Source: Oscillospiraceae bacterium (GTDB taxonomy: Bacteria; Bacillota; Clostridia; Oscillospirales; Acutalibacteraceae). From it: DNA of 64,000 nucleotides. The notes below the pieces were generated by a model. That model was given only the letters and a program-made list of their open reading frames with translations, had not been told where the DNA came from and did no database searches. How positions within the stretch are numbered: the first letter of the stretch is position 1; each line of letters opens with the position of its first letter. The stretch is from positions 1 to 64,000 of the forward strand of contig SVOT01000008.1 in NCBI GenBank assembly GCA_015066225.1. Reading direction: 5' to 3'. A program made the position numbers and the translations under genes. Below are positions 35,545 to 46,914 of the stretch, in pieces.

Positions 35545-35674
35545 AAAAACCACTCCTCTCTCCCGTATTTTACCATATTTATTGTAAATTTAAAAGATTT
35601 TTTTATTTTTTGTTTTACCCTGTTATTTTTTCTGTGTTTGTGGTATGATACTGAATTGGAAAGAAGGTAAAATT

Positions 35675-36490
35675 ATGTCAGATTTCAAAATTTACGATTT
35701 ACATACTCACACCATCAATTCGCAGGACGGCAACCACCCCGTTGAGCTTATGGCGGAAACCGCCATTGAAAACGGTATTGAATGTGTTGCATTTACAGAC
35801 CACTGCGAGGTTGACGTTCTTTACAGAGACGGCTTCGATAAGCGTGCCGCCCAAAGCTATATTGATATTTCAAGAGCAAAAATTCAGTATGCAGATAAAA
35901 TAAAAATCCTCCGTGGTATTGAGCTGGCACAGCCCCACTATGCACCAAAGCTTTCAGAGAAAATCATTTCGGCAAACGAATATGATGAAATAATCGGTTC
36001 AATCCATAATCTGAGAGGTATGCCCGATTTTTACGATTTCAAATCCTTTGACGGCTTCGTTATTGAGGAGCTTATGGACGAGTATTTCGATGAGCTTATT
36101 GCTATGCTTGAATGGGGCAACTTTGACGTCCTCGCACACATCACATACCCCTTCCGCTACATTTTCAACCATTGCGGTTACATTGAAGATATCAACAAAT
36201 ATTCCAAAAAGGTTGACGAGCTTCTCAAGCTCTGCGCCGAAAAAGACAAGGCTCTTGAGATTAATATGGGCGGTCTTAAATACCCCATCAACAAGCCCTC
36301 GCCCGATATCGACACCGTGAAACGCTACAAGGAATTGGGCGGCAGACTTATAAGCGTCGGCTCCGATTCACACTATGCAGAGCGCATCGGCTTCGGCATT
36401 CCCAACGCATACGAAATTGCTCTTGAAGCAGGCTTCAAAAGCATTGCTGTTTTTGAAAACAGAAGGGTGTCGGAAGTACCTATTAAATAA
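35675..36490 (+). CDS. PHP-domain phosphatase, histidinol-phosphatase-like
   Basis: A 271-residue metal-dependent phosphoesterase. PHP motifs: DLHTHT at the N-terminus, FTDHCEVD, a catalytic Glu in LRGIELAQPHY, IIGSIHNLR, DVLAHITYPFR and the C-terminal GSDSHYAERIG. Closest in style to HisK/histidinol-phosphate phosphatases, but no his genes are nearby, so the substrate is uncertain. ATG 35675 follows AAGAAGG; the upstream ATG 35645 is less likely. Confidence 0.82.
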   Translation: MSDFKIYDLHTHTINSQDGNHPVELMAETAIENGIECVAFTDHCEVDVLYRDGFDKRAAQSYIDISRAKIQYADKIKILRGIELAQPHYAPKLSEKIISANEYDEIIGSIHNLRGMPDFYDFKSFDGFVIEELMDEYFDELIAMLEWGNFDVLAHITYPFRYIFNHCGYIEDINKYSKKVDELLKLCAEKDKALEINMGGLKYPINKPSPDIDTVKRYKELGGRLISVGSDSHYAERIGFGIPNAYEIALEAGFKSIAVFENRRVSEVPIK

Positions 36491-36804
36491 TATTCAGTTT
36501 TTCGTTTTATAAATACAAATTAATGTATATTTACCATTCAAATCCAAAAATACACGTTTCAAAATCTGATTTTTGCATACTGAGTGCGTAAAGCACACTG
36601 CTTGTCAATGTTCAAAAACCTGTCAAAAATGTCAATAACCCTTCGATATATTTCTTATAAGGAATATTATTGTAAAGCAACTGACTTTACATTGACAGAG
36701 TTTTGAACATTCTGCATTTTTTTCGACTTGTATATACATTTGCATATACAATACAACAAATTTTTCACAAACTAAATCTACATTTTTAAAAGGGGGTGAT
36801 TCTT
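36491..36804. other. A+T-rich intergenic region with inverted repeats
   Basis: No gene. TGTCAA occurs three times in direct orientation (36603, 36621, 36630) and once inverted as TTGACA (36692-36697). AATGTTCAAAA (36607-36617) is inverted at 36701-36711. These could be operator half-sites or promoter elements for the RluA gene; the -10 is unclear. Confidence 0.35.
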
Positions 36805-37692
36805 TTGCGAAAAATCGAATACGCAGTAACAGAAGAATTCAACCAAAGACCTCTTCTTCACTTTCTCAAAGGTCACTTACAGCTCTCTGCAAGAATAGTT
36901 CAGACTCTTCGCCACACCCACGGCTCGATTCTTGTGAACGGCAACCCTGCCCGTGTTGTGGATATTGTAAAAACAGGCGACAGAATAATGATAGCTCTGC
37001 CCGAAAAAACTCCCCCACCTCTTTTGTGGGAGATGCCCCTTGACATTATTTTTGAGGATGATGACCTTCTTGTTATAAACAAGCCCTCGGGCATATCTGT
37101 TCACCCCACCTATAACCACCCCAACGAAACTCTGTGCAATGCAGTTGCCCACTACCTCACTGAAAAAAGCGGTGAACCGGCAACAGCCCGTGCAGTCGGC
37201 AGGCTTGATAAAGTAACCTCCGGCGTGATGATATTTGCAAAAAACAAATTCGTTGCTTCACGGCTTAACGGCAATATGGATAAAACCTATATCGCATTAG
37301 CCACAGGCAAAACCCCTGCCCACGGAACCGTCAATGCACCAATATACAGACCCGACCCCAACAAAACATCACGTGCTGTTGGCGAGGGCGACGAAGCAAT
37401 CACCCACTATAAAACACTTTCTCAAACGGATGATATCTCCCTTGTTGAAATCGTAACCGAAACCGGCAGAACTCATCAGATACGTGTTCACATGGCACAC
37501 ATCGGCTATCCCCTAAAGGGTGACGAAATGTATGGCGGAAAGCTCACCCAAAGCCTTACCCGTGCGGCTTTGCACTGCTACCGTGTAGCCCTCACAAATC
37601 CAATAACACAAAAAGAAATGACCTTTGTTGCACCCCTCCCCGAGGATATGAAAAAAGAGGCAGAAAAAAGCAATATTTTCCTTGACAAATAG
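36805..37692 (+). CDS. RluA-family pseudouridine synthase (TTG start)
   Basis: A 295-residue RNA pseudouridine synthase: degenerate S4-like N-terminal region, then the RluA catalytic domain with GRLDKVTSGVMIFAK (catalytic Asp about 135), INKPSGISVHP and TGRTHQIRVHMAHIGYP. Target (23S rRNA or tRNA) cannot be assigned. Start TTG 36805 with AGGGGG 8 bp upstream is preferred over GTG 36796, which lies within the ribosome binding site. Confidence 0.88.
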   Translation: MRKIEYAVTEEFNQRPLLHFLKGHLQLSARIVQTLRHTHGSILVNGNPARVVDIVKTGDRIMIALPEKTPPPLLWEMPLDIIFEDDDLLVINKPSGISVHPTYNHPNETLCNAVAHYLTEKSGEPATARAVGRLDKVTSGVMIFAKNKFVASRLNGNMDKTYIALATGKTPAHGTVNAPIYRPDPNKTSRAVGEGDEAITHYKTLSQTDDISLVEIVTETGRTHQIRVHMAHIGYPLKGDEMYGGKLTQSLTRAALHCYRVALTNPITQKEMTFVAPLPEDMKKEAEKSNIFLDK

Positions 37693-37718
37693 CCATTGTT
37701 CTGTTACAATGGCTTTTG
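37691..37718 (+). terminator. Terminator after the RluA gene
   Basis: A 9-bp stem (37691-37699 with 37706-37714) followed by TTTT. Confidence 0.75.
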
Positions 37719-37726
37719 CCGCATAT

Positions 37727-37795
37727 TAAGGGCGGGCTGTGTTATGCCCAAAATCACTTCGGTGAGCCTTGTTAGCGAGACTGAAAGAAAGCAGG
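37727..37795 (+). ncRNA. Putative L21 leader RNA
   Basis: Between a terminator and rplU lies a structured 5' UTR: GGGC (37730-37733) pairs with GCCC (37746-37749). TCAC-TTCG-GTGA (37754-37765) is a UUCG tetraloop hairpin. Position and size agree with the autoregulatory L21 leader known from Firmicutes. I could not fit it to a covariance model. Confidence 0.5.
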
Positions 37796-37805
37796 TAAAA
37801 AATCT

Positions 37806-38117
37806 ATGTACGCAATCATTGAAACAGGCGGAAAGCAGTACAAAGTTGAGAACGGCGATGTAGTATTCATCGAAAAGCTCGACGTTGAAGCAGATTCCGT
37901 TGTAACCTTCGATAAGGTTATTGCTGTTGGTGCAGATGACGGTATCAAAGTCGGTGCTCCTTATGTTGACGGTGCAACTGTCAGCGCTAAGGTTCTTAAA
38001 AACGGCAAAGGTAAGAAAGTCGTTGTTGCAACCTACAAGCCCAAAAAGAATGAAAAACGTAAAATGGGTCACAGACAGCCCTACACAAAGGTTGAGATTT
38101 CAGCTATCAACGCTTAA
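37806..38117 (+). CDS. rplU: 50S ribosomal protein L21
   Basis: 103 residues beginning [18 protein letters not shown], with the C-terminal [11 protein letters not shown] signature. Binds 23S rRNA. First gene of the canonical rplU-prp-rpmA operon. Confidence 0.97.
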   Translation: MYAIIETGGKQYKVENGDVVFIEKLDVEADSVVTFDKVIAVGADDGIKVGAPYVDGATVSAKVLKNGKGKKVVVATYKPKKNEKRKMGHRQPYTKVEISAINA

Positions 38118-38120
38118 TCC

Positions 38121-38441
38121 ATGATTAAGGTTAAATTTTTTCATTCTAAAAACGATTCACCCTCAGGCTTCGAGATTTCAGGCCACGCGGGCTTTGCGTC
38201 CCACGGCAACGACATAGTTTGCTCAGCAGTTTCCTCTGCAGCATATATGGCGGCAAACACCATTATCGAAATAATGGGCATCGACGCTATGGCAGATGTC
38301 AGCGACGGCAGAATGAAAATCCTCGTCCCCCCCGAGAGTACAGACAAATCAAAAGACACTTTGCTTGGTCTTGAGCTTCACTTAAAAGAGCTCAGCAGGC
38401 AATACCCCAATAATGTTACAATAACTATTACGGAGGTGTAA
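38121..38441 (+). CDS. prp: Ribosomal-processing cysteine protease Prp
   Basis: 106 residues. Catalytic His in SGHAGFASHGNDIVC and catalytic Cys in the same block (DIVCSAVSSAAYM). It removes the N-terminal extension of L27, which is encoded 3 bp downstream. ATG 38121 follows rplU by 3 bp. Confidence 0.93.
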   Translation: MIKVKFFHSKNDSPSGFEISGHAGFASHGNDIVCSAVSSAAYMAANTIIEIMGIDAMADVSDGRMKILVPPESTDKSKDTLLGLELHLKELSRQYPNNVTITITEV

Positions 38442-38444
38442 CGA

Positions 38445-38729
38445 ATGCTTAAAATCAATATCCAGTTATTTGCTCATAAAAAAGGTATGGGTTCTACCCG
38501 TAACGGCCGTGATTCTGAATCAAAAAGACTCGGTGCTAAAAGAGCAGACGGTCAGTTTGTTCTCGCAGGTAACATCCTCGTAAAGCAGAGAGGCACTAAG
38601 ATCCATCCCGGCACAAACGTAGGCAAAGGCAAAGACGACACACTCTTCGCTCTTGTTGACGGTAAGGTTGCTTTCGAGCGTCTTGGTAAAGACCGCAAAA
38701 AGGTTAGTGTTTACCCCGTTGAGCAATAA
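38445..38729 (+). CDS. rpmA: 50S ribosomal protein L27 with cleavable N-terminal extension
   Basis: 94 residues. The N-terminus [14 protein letters not shown] carries the Firmicutes extension cut by Prp at the QLFA/HKKG junction. The rest ([18 protein letters not shown]) is standard L27 of the peptidyl transferase region. GGAGGTG ribosome binding site. Confidence 0.97.
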   Translation: MLKINIQLFAHKKGMGSTRNGRDSESKRLGAKRADGQFVLAGNILVKQRGTKIHPGTNVGKGKDDTLFALVDGKVAFERLGKDRKKVSVYPVEQ

Positions 38730-38743
38730 TCAACAAACAATTT

Positions 38744-38777
38744 TCACCCTATCCGAACGGATAGGGTGATTTTTTTA
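38744..38777 (+). terminator. Terminator of the rplU-prp-rpmA operon
   Basis: A stem of about 11 bp (38744-38754 with 38759-38769), GAAC loop, then T7. Confidence 0.93.
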
Positions 38778-38857
38778 TCTCAAAACAGCCAATAATATAA
38801 TTGTATATATCTTCAAACCTGTTCATAAAGAGTTAACAAAAAAATTTTGAAATAATA

Positions 38858-38886
38858 TTGACAAAATAAAACAATCGGGGTATATT
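38858..38886 (+). promoter_or_regulatory. Heat-shock operon promoter
   Basis: TTGACA (38858-38863), 17-bp spacer, TATATT (38881-38886), directly before the CIRCE operator. Confidence 0.85.
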
Positions 38887-38896
38887 ATTAACAGAG

Positions 38897-38923
38897 TTAG
38901 CACTCTGAACACGAGAGTGCTAA
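38897..38923 (+). promoter_or_regulatory. CIRCE operator (HrcA binding site)
   Basis: A perfect consensus: TTAGCACTC (38897-38905), 9-bp spacer, GAGTGCTAA (38915-38923). It lies at the expected transcription start, so HrcA can autoregulate the operon. Confidence 0.98.
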
Positions 38924-38955
38924 CAGGTGCTAAAAACAAAAATAGAGGTGATTCC

Positions 38956-39984
38956 GTGGCAGACCTTACCGAGCGCAAGAAAAGAATTCTTGCCATCATA
39001 ATTGAACGTTACATCGCCACGGGTGAGCCCGTCGGTTCAAAAACAATCTGCTCCGAAATGGGCAACGCCGTTTCATCTGCAACAATCAGAAACGAAATGG
39101 CAGACCTTGTTGATTTCGGTCTTCTTGAGCAGCCCCACACCTCTGCCGGCAGAATCCCCTCACAGGCAGGCTACAGATACTATGTTGACAATCTGATGTC
39201 CGCTTATGAGCTTGGGGTTGAGGAGCAGGAGCGAATCAAAATCTGGCTTCAGTCCTTCGCAGGCGAGCCCGACAAGCTCCTCGAAAAAGCGAATAGTATC
39301 CTCGCCGAGCTTACAGATTGCGTGGCAGTTTCATCCTCACCGTCAGACAGTGAAGCATTCATAAAAAGAATCGAGCTCGTTCCTCTGAGCTCCCACACGG
39401 CGATGATTGTTCTTCTCGCAACCTCGGGCATTTTAAAAAGCACCGTTGTCAGAAGCGAGGCCGAAATAAACGTTGATATCGCCGAGGTGTTCTACAACAT
39501 AACCCAGAACTACTTCATAGACAAAAACGTTTCAAACATATCGGTTACGTTTATCCAGACTCTCGTTGCTTCTCTCGGTGAGCGTGTGTTTATAATGTCG
39601 CCTTTTCTGTGCGCTATCGCTGATTTGTGCAAGGCTGTTAAAACCACCGACATCCACCTCAAGGGTCAATCAAACATATTAAACCATAGCGAATTTTCCG
39701 ACGACGCTTTTTCTATTATGGATTTTCTTTACAGAGAAACCCCGATTGAGAATATGCTCAACGCCCAGAAAAAGCCCCTCAACGTCTCCATCGGAACAGA
39801 GAACATATATAAAGAGTTGAAAAACTCCTCAACAATTTTCTCAAAATACTCCGTAGGCGATCGTGACAGCGGCTCAATCGGAATAATCGGCCCCACAAGA
39901 ATCGATTATGCAAGGCTCATTCCCAGCATAAGCTATCTTGCGGGAGTAATCGGAACTCTTCTTTCCGAAACGTTGGACGAATAA
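38956..39984 (+). CDS. hrcA: Heat-inducible transcription repressor HrcA
   Basis: A 342-residue repressor of the CIRCE regulon. N-terminal winged helix (ERKKRILAIIIERYIATGEPVGSKTI), then TIRNEMADL and SAGRIPSQAGYRYYVD, with a C-terminal GAF-like domain. GTG 38956 follows AGAGGTGA with 5-bp spacing; the longer frame from 38917 would begin inside CIRCE. First gene of hrcA-grpE-dnaK-dnaJ. Confidence 0.96.
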   Translation: MADLTERKKRILAIIIERYIATGEPVGSKTICSEMGNAVSSATIRNEMADLVDFGLLEQPHTSAGRIPSQAGYRYYVDNLMSAYELGVEEQERIKIWLQSFAGEPDKLLEKANSILAELTDCVAVSSSPSDSEAFIKRIELVPLSSHTAMIVLLATSGILKSTVVRSEAEINVDIAEVFYNITQNYFIDKNVSNISVTFIQTLVASLGERVFIMSPFLCAIADLCKAVKTTDIHLKGQSNILNHSEFSDDAFSIMDFLYRETPIENMLNAQKKPLNVSIGTENIYKELKNSSTIFSKYSVGDRDSGSIGIIGPTRIDYARLIPSISYLAGVIGTLLSETLDE

Positions 39985-40011
39985 CATACCATTTATATAG
40001 GAGTGAAAACA

Positions 40012-42464
<2,453 letters not shown>

Positions 42465-42477
42465 TAAATAATTCCAA

Positions 42478-42504
42478 AAAGACGGCTCTTCACGAGCCGT
42501 CTTT
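42478..42504 (+). terminator. dnaK-dnaJ intercistronic hairpin
   Basis: An 11-bp stem (42478-42488 with 42494-42504), loop TTCAC. The short T tail suggests partial termination or a processing site that lowers dnaJ relative to dnaK. Confidence 0.75.
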
Positions 42505-42537
42505 GACGGGATATATTCCTAAAAGAAAGGAATTATT

Positions 42538-43692
42538 ATGGCAGATAAACGAGATTATTATGAGGTGTTGGGCGTTGAAAAAAGCGCAACATCCGATGAC
42601 ATAAAAAAGGCTTACCGCAAGCTCGCAAAGCAATACCACCCTGACCTTAACCCCAATAACAAAGAGGCAGAGGCAAAGTTCAAGGAAGTTAACGAGGCGT
42701 ACGAAATCCTTTCGGATTCAGACAAAAAAGAAAAATATGACCGCTTCGGCTTCGCAGGTGTTGACCCCAGCTATGCCGCAGAGCACGGCGGCGGCTTTGG
42801 TGGCTTCGGTGGCGGCTTCGGCGGTATGGAGTTTGATTTGGGCGATATTTTCGGCTCATTCTTCAACGGCTTCGGTGGTGGCGGCAGAAGCAACCCCAAC
42901 GCACCCCGCAGAGGCAGTGACATACAAGCTAACGCATTCCTCACTTTTGAAGAGGCTGCAAAGGGCTGCAAGAAAACAATCGAATTCCAGCGCATCGAGC
43001 AATGTGACGAGTGTAGCGGCTCAGGTGCCGCAAAGGGCTCCTCTCCCCAGACCTGCCCCGACTGTAACGGCAGAGGCCAGGTCAACGTTCAACAGAGAAC
43101 ACCCTTCGGCACAATCAGTACATCAAAAACCTGTCAGCGTTGCGGCGGTAAAGGCACATTTAACCCCAATCCCTGCTCACGCTGTAAGGGTGCAGGCAGA
43201 ATCAGACGCACCGTTAAAAAGGACATCAACATACCCGCAGGTATTGACGACGGTCAGATTTTCAAGGTCAGAGGTGAAGGTAACACGGGCCTCAACGGTG
43301 GCCCCGCAGGTGACCTTGGCGTTGTTATTTCAGTCAAGCCCCACCCCTTCTTTGAGCGTGACGGCTACAACGTTTGGTATGAAACAACCGTAACCTTTGT
43401 GCAGGCGGCTCTCGGTGACAAATTGAGAGTGCCCACACTTGACGGCAACGTTGAATACGAGCTCCCTGCAGGCACACAGCCCGGTGACATATTCAAGCTC
43501 AAGGGCAGAGGTATCCCGGTGCCCAACAGCTCAAGACGTGGCGACCAGCTTATTCAGGTTTCTGTTGACGTTCCAAAAAATCTTAACGAAGCGCAAAAGC
43601 AGGCGCTTCTTAAATTCAACGAAACAATGGGTAACAAGCCTGTTCAGCCCGAAGAGAAAAAAGGCTTCTTCGGCGGCAAAAAGAAAAAATAA
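42538..43692 (+). CDS. dnaJ: Chaperone DnaJ (Hsp40)
   Basis: 384 residues of type I architecture: J domain with HPD (KQYHPDLN), a Gly/Phe-rich region (about 78-125) and four zinc-binding CxxCxGxG repeats ([32 protein letters not shown]). Beta-rich C-terminal domains follow. Co-chaperone of DnaK. Confidence 0.97.
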   Translation: MADKRDYYEVLGVEKSATSDDIKKAYRKLAKQYHPDLNPNNKEAEAKFKEVNEAYEILSDSDKKEKYDRFGFAGVDPSYAAEHGGGFGGFGGGFGGMEFDLGDIFGSFFNGFGGGGRSNPNAPRRGSDIQANAFLTFEEAAKGCKKTIEFQRIEQCDECSGSGAAKGSSPQTCPDCNGRGQVNVQQRTPFGTISTSKTCQRCGGKGTFNPNPCSRCKGAGRIRRTVKKDINIPAGIDDGQIFKVRGEGNTGLNGGPAGDLGVVISVKPHPFFERDGYNVWYETTVTFVQAALGDKLRVPTLDGNVEYELPAGTQPGDIFKLKGRGIPVPNSSRRGDQLIQVSVDVPKNLNEAQKQALLKFNETMGNKPVQPEEKKGFFGGKKKK

Positions 43693-43707
43693 AAGAATCA
43701 GCTGTAA

Positions 43708-43909
43708 TGCGTGGGTGTCCAAAGGACACTCACGCAGTTTTATTCGCCTTACGGCGAGTGATATTGCTTCGCAGTTATATAATGCTACGCATTGTGATAT
43801 TGTCCTTCGGACAGTTTTATGCGAATAAAATAACACTGAAATCGAAGATTTCAATATCACTATGCCGAAAAGTGCATAATATCACTCTTTCCGAAGGAAA
43901 GAATATCAC
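43708..43909. repeat. Palindromic hairpin array A (spacer word GTGATATT)
   Basis: Non-coding region after dnaJ. Perfect or near-perfect hairpins lie at 43708-43736 (13 bp), 43744-43757, 43765-43773, 43782-43792, 43801-43813, 43837-43853, 43861-43878 and 43887-43901. Spacers are GTGATATT at 43758-43765 and 43794-43801 on the left and its reverse complement AATATCAC at 43853-43860, 43878-43885 and 43902-43909 on the right. TTTTATTCGC (43738-43747) is inverted at 43821-43830. Left loops are mainly TTC/TAC; two right-half loops are GAA. Confidence 0.85.
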
Positions 43910-43962
43910 TTAAAATTAAAGGCTCACTTACTCACCACTTTTAGTGACAGTGTAAAAAAAGT

Positions 43963-43999
43963 AAGAGTTAATGCAGTTTTTGCTACATTAACTCTTTTT
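43963..43999 (+). terminator. Rho-independent terminator
   Basis: An 11-bp stem (43963-43973 with 43986-43996) followed by T5. Downstream of hairpin array A; ends rightward transcription from the dnaK operon. A weaker AAAAAAC-CTTC-GTTTTTT hairpin at 44020-44037 may end the minus-strand gene. Confidence 0.8.
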
Positions 44000-44052
44000 G
44001 TCCTTTATAGTTCGACTCGAAAAAACCTTCGTTTTTTACAGCTGACTTTTTA

Positions 44053-44784
44053 TTATAAATTGAATTTAGATAAATCTATTTTTATTCCACCGTCGGAGCT
44101 TGAGGTTGTTGTAGGCATATATGGTATGAGCACCTCTGCAAGATTGCATATAGGCATAGACTGAACATAGACCTTACCGGGGCCCGTAATCTTCGTGTTA
44201 AATATACCCTCGCCGCCGAAAAGAACGTTTTTAACTCCTTTTATCGTCTGAACCTCTATGGTGCAGGTTTCGCTCATTGCCGCGAGGTGACCCGTGTCAA
44301 TTATAATGCTTTCGCCAACACCAAGTGAATATTCCTTACAGTGTCCGTCTATTTCCACAAACACAACACCGTTGCCGCTGACCTTCTGCATAATAAAGCC
44401 CTCGCCGCCGAAAAAGCCCGTGCCGAATTTGTGATGAAAGTGAACGGAAAGGTCAAGACCCTTTTCCATAGCAAGAAAGCCCTTACGTTGAATGATTATT
44501 CCACAACCGGGTGTAACCTCAAAGGGAATTATCGACCCGGGGAAGCTTGAGGAAAACGCAATCATCCCCATACCTGAAACAGAAGTATATTCATTCAGAA
44601 AAATCGACTCACCCGAAAACATTCTGCCAAATGCCTTTTTGAGCCCCCCGCCTGCATTTGTAGCCATCTGCATATTGGGGCTCATCCAGCTCATTGAGCC
44701 ACGCTCGGTGCAAAGAGTCTGCCCCTCCTGAGGGTAGCATATAACAACAGGCAGTGTGCCGCCTTCTATTTCATATCTTAACAT
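44053..44784 (-). CDS. AIM24/TIGR00266-family protein
   Basis: A 243-residue all-beta protein of the AIM24 family, conserved across bacteria and mitochondria with unknown biochemical role. Typical blocks: GSMSWMSPNM near residue 30, GGGLKKAFGRMFSGES, GFFGGEGFIMQKVSGNG and GVKNVLFGGEG. AGGAGG ribosome binding site. Monocistronic. Confidence 0.85.
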   Translation of the reverse strand: MLRYEIEGGTLPVVICYPQEGQTLCTERGSMSWMSPNMQMATNAGGGLKKAFGRMFSGESIFLNEYTSVSGMGMIAFSSSFPGSIIPFEVTPGCGIIIQRKGFLAMEKGLDLSVHFHHKFGTGFFGGEGFIMQKVSGNGVVFVEIDGHCKEYSLGVGESIIIDTGHLAAMSETCTIEVQTIKGVKNVLFGGEGIFNTKITGPGKVYVQSMPICNLAEVLIPYMPTTTSSSDGGIKIDLSKFNL

Positions 44785-44918
44785 ATCAAAGCCTCCTTAT
44801 ATTATTCTACACTTTCAAGTTAACATAATATTCTCTCTAAGTCAATTAAAAATTTATTGTCAACATCAAAAGGCTATGATACAATGATTACAGTTAATCG
44901 GAAAGGGAGTGAGGGAAT

Positions 44919-45662
44919 TTGGCTGACGAATTACAAATACTCAAAAACCGCTTCAATGATTTGTATGAAAGGTCAAGAAACCGCAATATTTATTGCTACA
45001 GCGATTTTTTGAATCTACACGAGCAAACAATACTTCTTTCACAATTCAGGTTCGGCTATTCCCTTTTTGGCGGCTACGAGTATGCCGAAAGAAAAATCGC
45101 CGTTTTCGGCACAGAAAACGAAATGGGCTACAAGCCTGACCCGCCCTTGAAAATAATCAAGGCCTCTCCCCTGTCACAAAAATTCTCAGACGAGCTGACT
45201 CACCGTGATTTTCTCGGCTCGCTTATGGGTCTGGGTATAAAAAGAGAAACTCTGGGCGATATAATAATAGCCGACAACTGCGGCTACATCATTTGCCTTG
45301 AAAATATGGCTCAATTTATAATTGATAATCTCCTCACTATCAGGCGAACAAGCGTAAGCTGTGAATTCTGCGACACACTTCCCGCAGATGCTTTGCCGAA
45401 ACCACAAGAAAAGCTCATAATAGTTTCATCTATGCGACTTGATGCATTAATTTCTGCCGTTTATAATCTCTCAAGAACAAAAAGCGCCGCCCTTGTGGAC
45501 GGTGAAAAGGTTTTTATAAACAGCAAGCTTTCCACAAGCACATCAAAGCCCGTTGAAGTGGGCGAAACCGTATCCGTCAGAGGATATGGCAGATTCCGTT
45601 GCGCCGAAATCCGGGGCGACACAAGAAAGGGCAGAGTCAGGATATTGTGCGAGGTATATTGA
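44919..45662 (+). CDS. S4-domain RNA-binding protein, YlmH-like (TTG start)
   Basis: A 247-residue cytosolic protein: an N-terminal YlmH domain with FGYSLFGGYEYAERKIAVF and a C-terminal S4 domain (SSMRLDALISAVYNLSRTKSAALVDGEKVFIN). YlmH-type proteins bind RNA and have been tied to ribosome function and cell-division clusters in Firmicutes; no division genes adjoin here. Start TTG 44919 follows GGGAGTGAGGG. Confidence 0.82.
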   Translation: MADELQILKNRFNDLYERSRNRNIYCYSDFLNLHEQTILLSQFRFGYSLFGGYEYAERKIAVFGTENEMGYKPDPPLKIIKASPLSQKFSDELTHRDFLGSLMGLGIKRETLGDIIIADNCGYIICLENMAQFIIDNLLTIRRTSVSCEFCDTLPADALPKPQEKLIIVSSMRLDALISAVYNLSRTKSAALVDGEKVFINSKLSTSTSKPVEVGETVSVRGYGRFRCAEIRGDTRKGRVRILCEVY

Positions 45663-45671
45663 AAGTCGCGA

Positions 45672-45965
45672 ATTGCAAGTGGCAAGTTTCGGGGCGCAAG
45701 CGCCGATTGTATTAATTTGTTGCGGTGTTGCGAAACTTATCATCCCTGTTCGCTTTAGCGAATAGGGAGGGGGACCGCGCCTTTTTTCGGGGTCCCCAAA
45801 AAGCGTAGCTTTTTAGGGGAGAGGAAGCACAGTGTAGCGTTGAATTTTTTTGCGTAGCGAAAAAATGATAAGCGAAACTTCGTGCTGACGAGGTGGTGGG
45901 TCGCCCCCTTGCGGACACTCTTCGCTGATGAAACGAACAATGTAGGGTACGGTCTTGACCGTACC
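45672..45965. repeat. Modular dispersed repeat, copy 2, and hairpin before the reductase
   Basis: Shares with 32473-32800 the blocks ATTGCAAGTGGCAAG-like, GGGGCGCAAGCGCCGATTG, TATCATCCCTGTTCG, AATAGGGAGGGGGACCG, GGTCCCCAAAAAGCG..AGCTTTTTAGGGG, GGTGGTGGGTCG and GATGAAACGAA. Here the CCCCAAAAAGCG block precedes GGTGGTGGGTCG, the reverse of copy 1. It also carries TTTTTTGCGTAGCGAAAAAA. At 45946-45965 a 9-bp inverted repeat (GGTACGGTC/GACCGTACC) abuts the aldo/keto reductase ribosome binding site. Confidence 0.75.
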
Positions 45966-45986
45966 GCAAAGAAAGGATTGTATTAT

Positions 45987-46913
45987 ATGAAAACAATGAA
46001 ACTCGGCAAAAGTGGCGTTGACGTACCTGTAATCGCTGTCGGCTGTATGAGAATGGCTGACAAAACAGTTGACGAGGCAAAGAAGCTCATTGACACCGCA
46101 ATGGGTGCGGGGCTCAACTTTTTCGACCACGCCGACCTTTACGGCGGTGGCAAAAGCGAAGAGGTTTTTTCAAAAGCAATCGGTATGAATGACGATGTTC
46201 GTGAAAAAATCATTCTTCAGTCAAAATGCGGTATATGCCCCGGCAAGGTTATGTTTGATTTTTCAAAGGAGCATATAATAAAATCAACCGAGGGCTGCCT
46301 TAAAAGATTGGGCACAGATTACCTTGATTTTCTTCTTTTGCACCGCCCCGACACACTCTACGAGCCCGAAGAGGTTGCAGAGGCATTTGCAATTCTTAAA
46401 GAAAGCGGAAAGGTTAAGCACTTCGGTGTTTCAAACCAGAATCCCATGCAAATGCGTCTTTTGCAAAAATACCTTGGTGAAGAGCCAATCTGTGCAAATC
46501 AGCTTCAATTCAGCATCACCGATTGCCATATTGTAAAGCAGGGTCTTTATGTTAATATGAGAGAAGATAACGCAATCGACCGTGACGGCGGTGTTCTTGA
46601 ATTCTGCAGATATGAGGACATCACAATCCAGGCATGGTCACCATTCCAATACGGCTTTTTCGAGGGCGTTTATGTTGATAACCCCGATTTCCCGGAAATC
46701 AATGCAAAATTACAGGAATTAGCTGATAAATACGGCGTTACAAAATCCACAATCGTTATTGCCTGGATTCTTCGCCACCCTGCAAAAATGCAACCCCTGA
46801 CAGGCACAATGAACCCCGAAAGGCTTCTTGAATGTGCCGCTGCAGCAGATATCACCATCACAAAACAAGAATGGTATGAAATCTTCTCAAGCGCAGGAAA
46901 TGTTATTCCGTAA
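45987..46913 (+). CDS. Aldo/keto reductase
   Basis: A 308-residue NADPH-dependent (beta/alpha)8 oxidoreductase of the YdhF-like group. Active-site residues: Asp and Tyr in FDHADLYGGGKSEEVF, Lys in ILQSKCGI and His in LLLHRPD. NADP-binding region near TGTMNPERL. ATG 45987 has AAAGGA upstream; the long upstream frame runs through the dispersed repeat and is not coding. The gene is bracketed by the dispersed repeat on its left and hairpin array B on its right. Confidence 0.9.
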   Translation: MKTMKLGKSGVDVPVIAVGCMRMADKTVDEAKKLIDTAMGAGLNFFDHADLYGGGKSEEVFSKAIGMNDDVREKIILQSKCGICPGKVMFDFSKEHIIKSTEGCLKRLGTDYLDFLLLHRPDTLYEPEEVAEAFAILKESGKVKHFGVSNQNPMQMRLLQKYLGEEPICANQLQFSITDCHIVKQGLYVNMREDNAIDRDGGVLEFCRYEDITIQAWSPFQYGFFEGVYVDNPDFPEINAKLQELADKYGVTKSTIVIAWILRHPAKMQPLTGTMNPERLLECAAAADITITKQEWYEIFSSAGNVIP

Positions 46914-46914
46914 G

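Noticed and set aside
38917-38955. Longer HrcA starting at GTG 38917
   Set aside because: That codon is inside the CIRCE operator; GTG 38956 has AGAGGTGA upstream and gives the usual family length.
45882-45986. N-terminal extension of the aldo/keto reductase
   Set aside because: It runs through the dispersed repeat, and the family start matches ATG 45987 with its own ribosome binding site.
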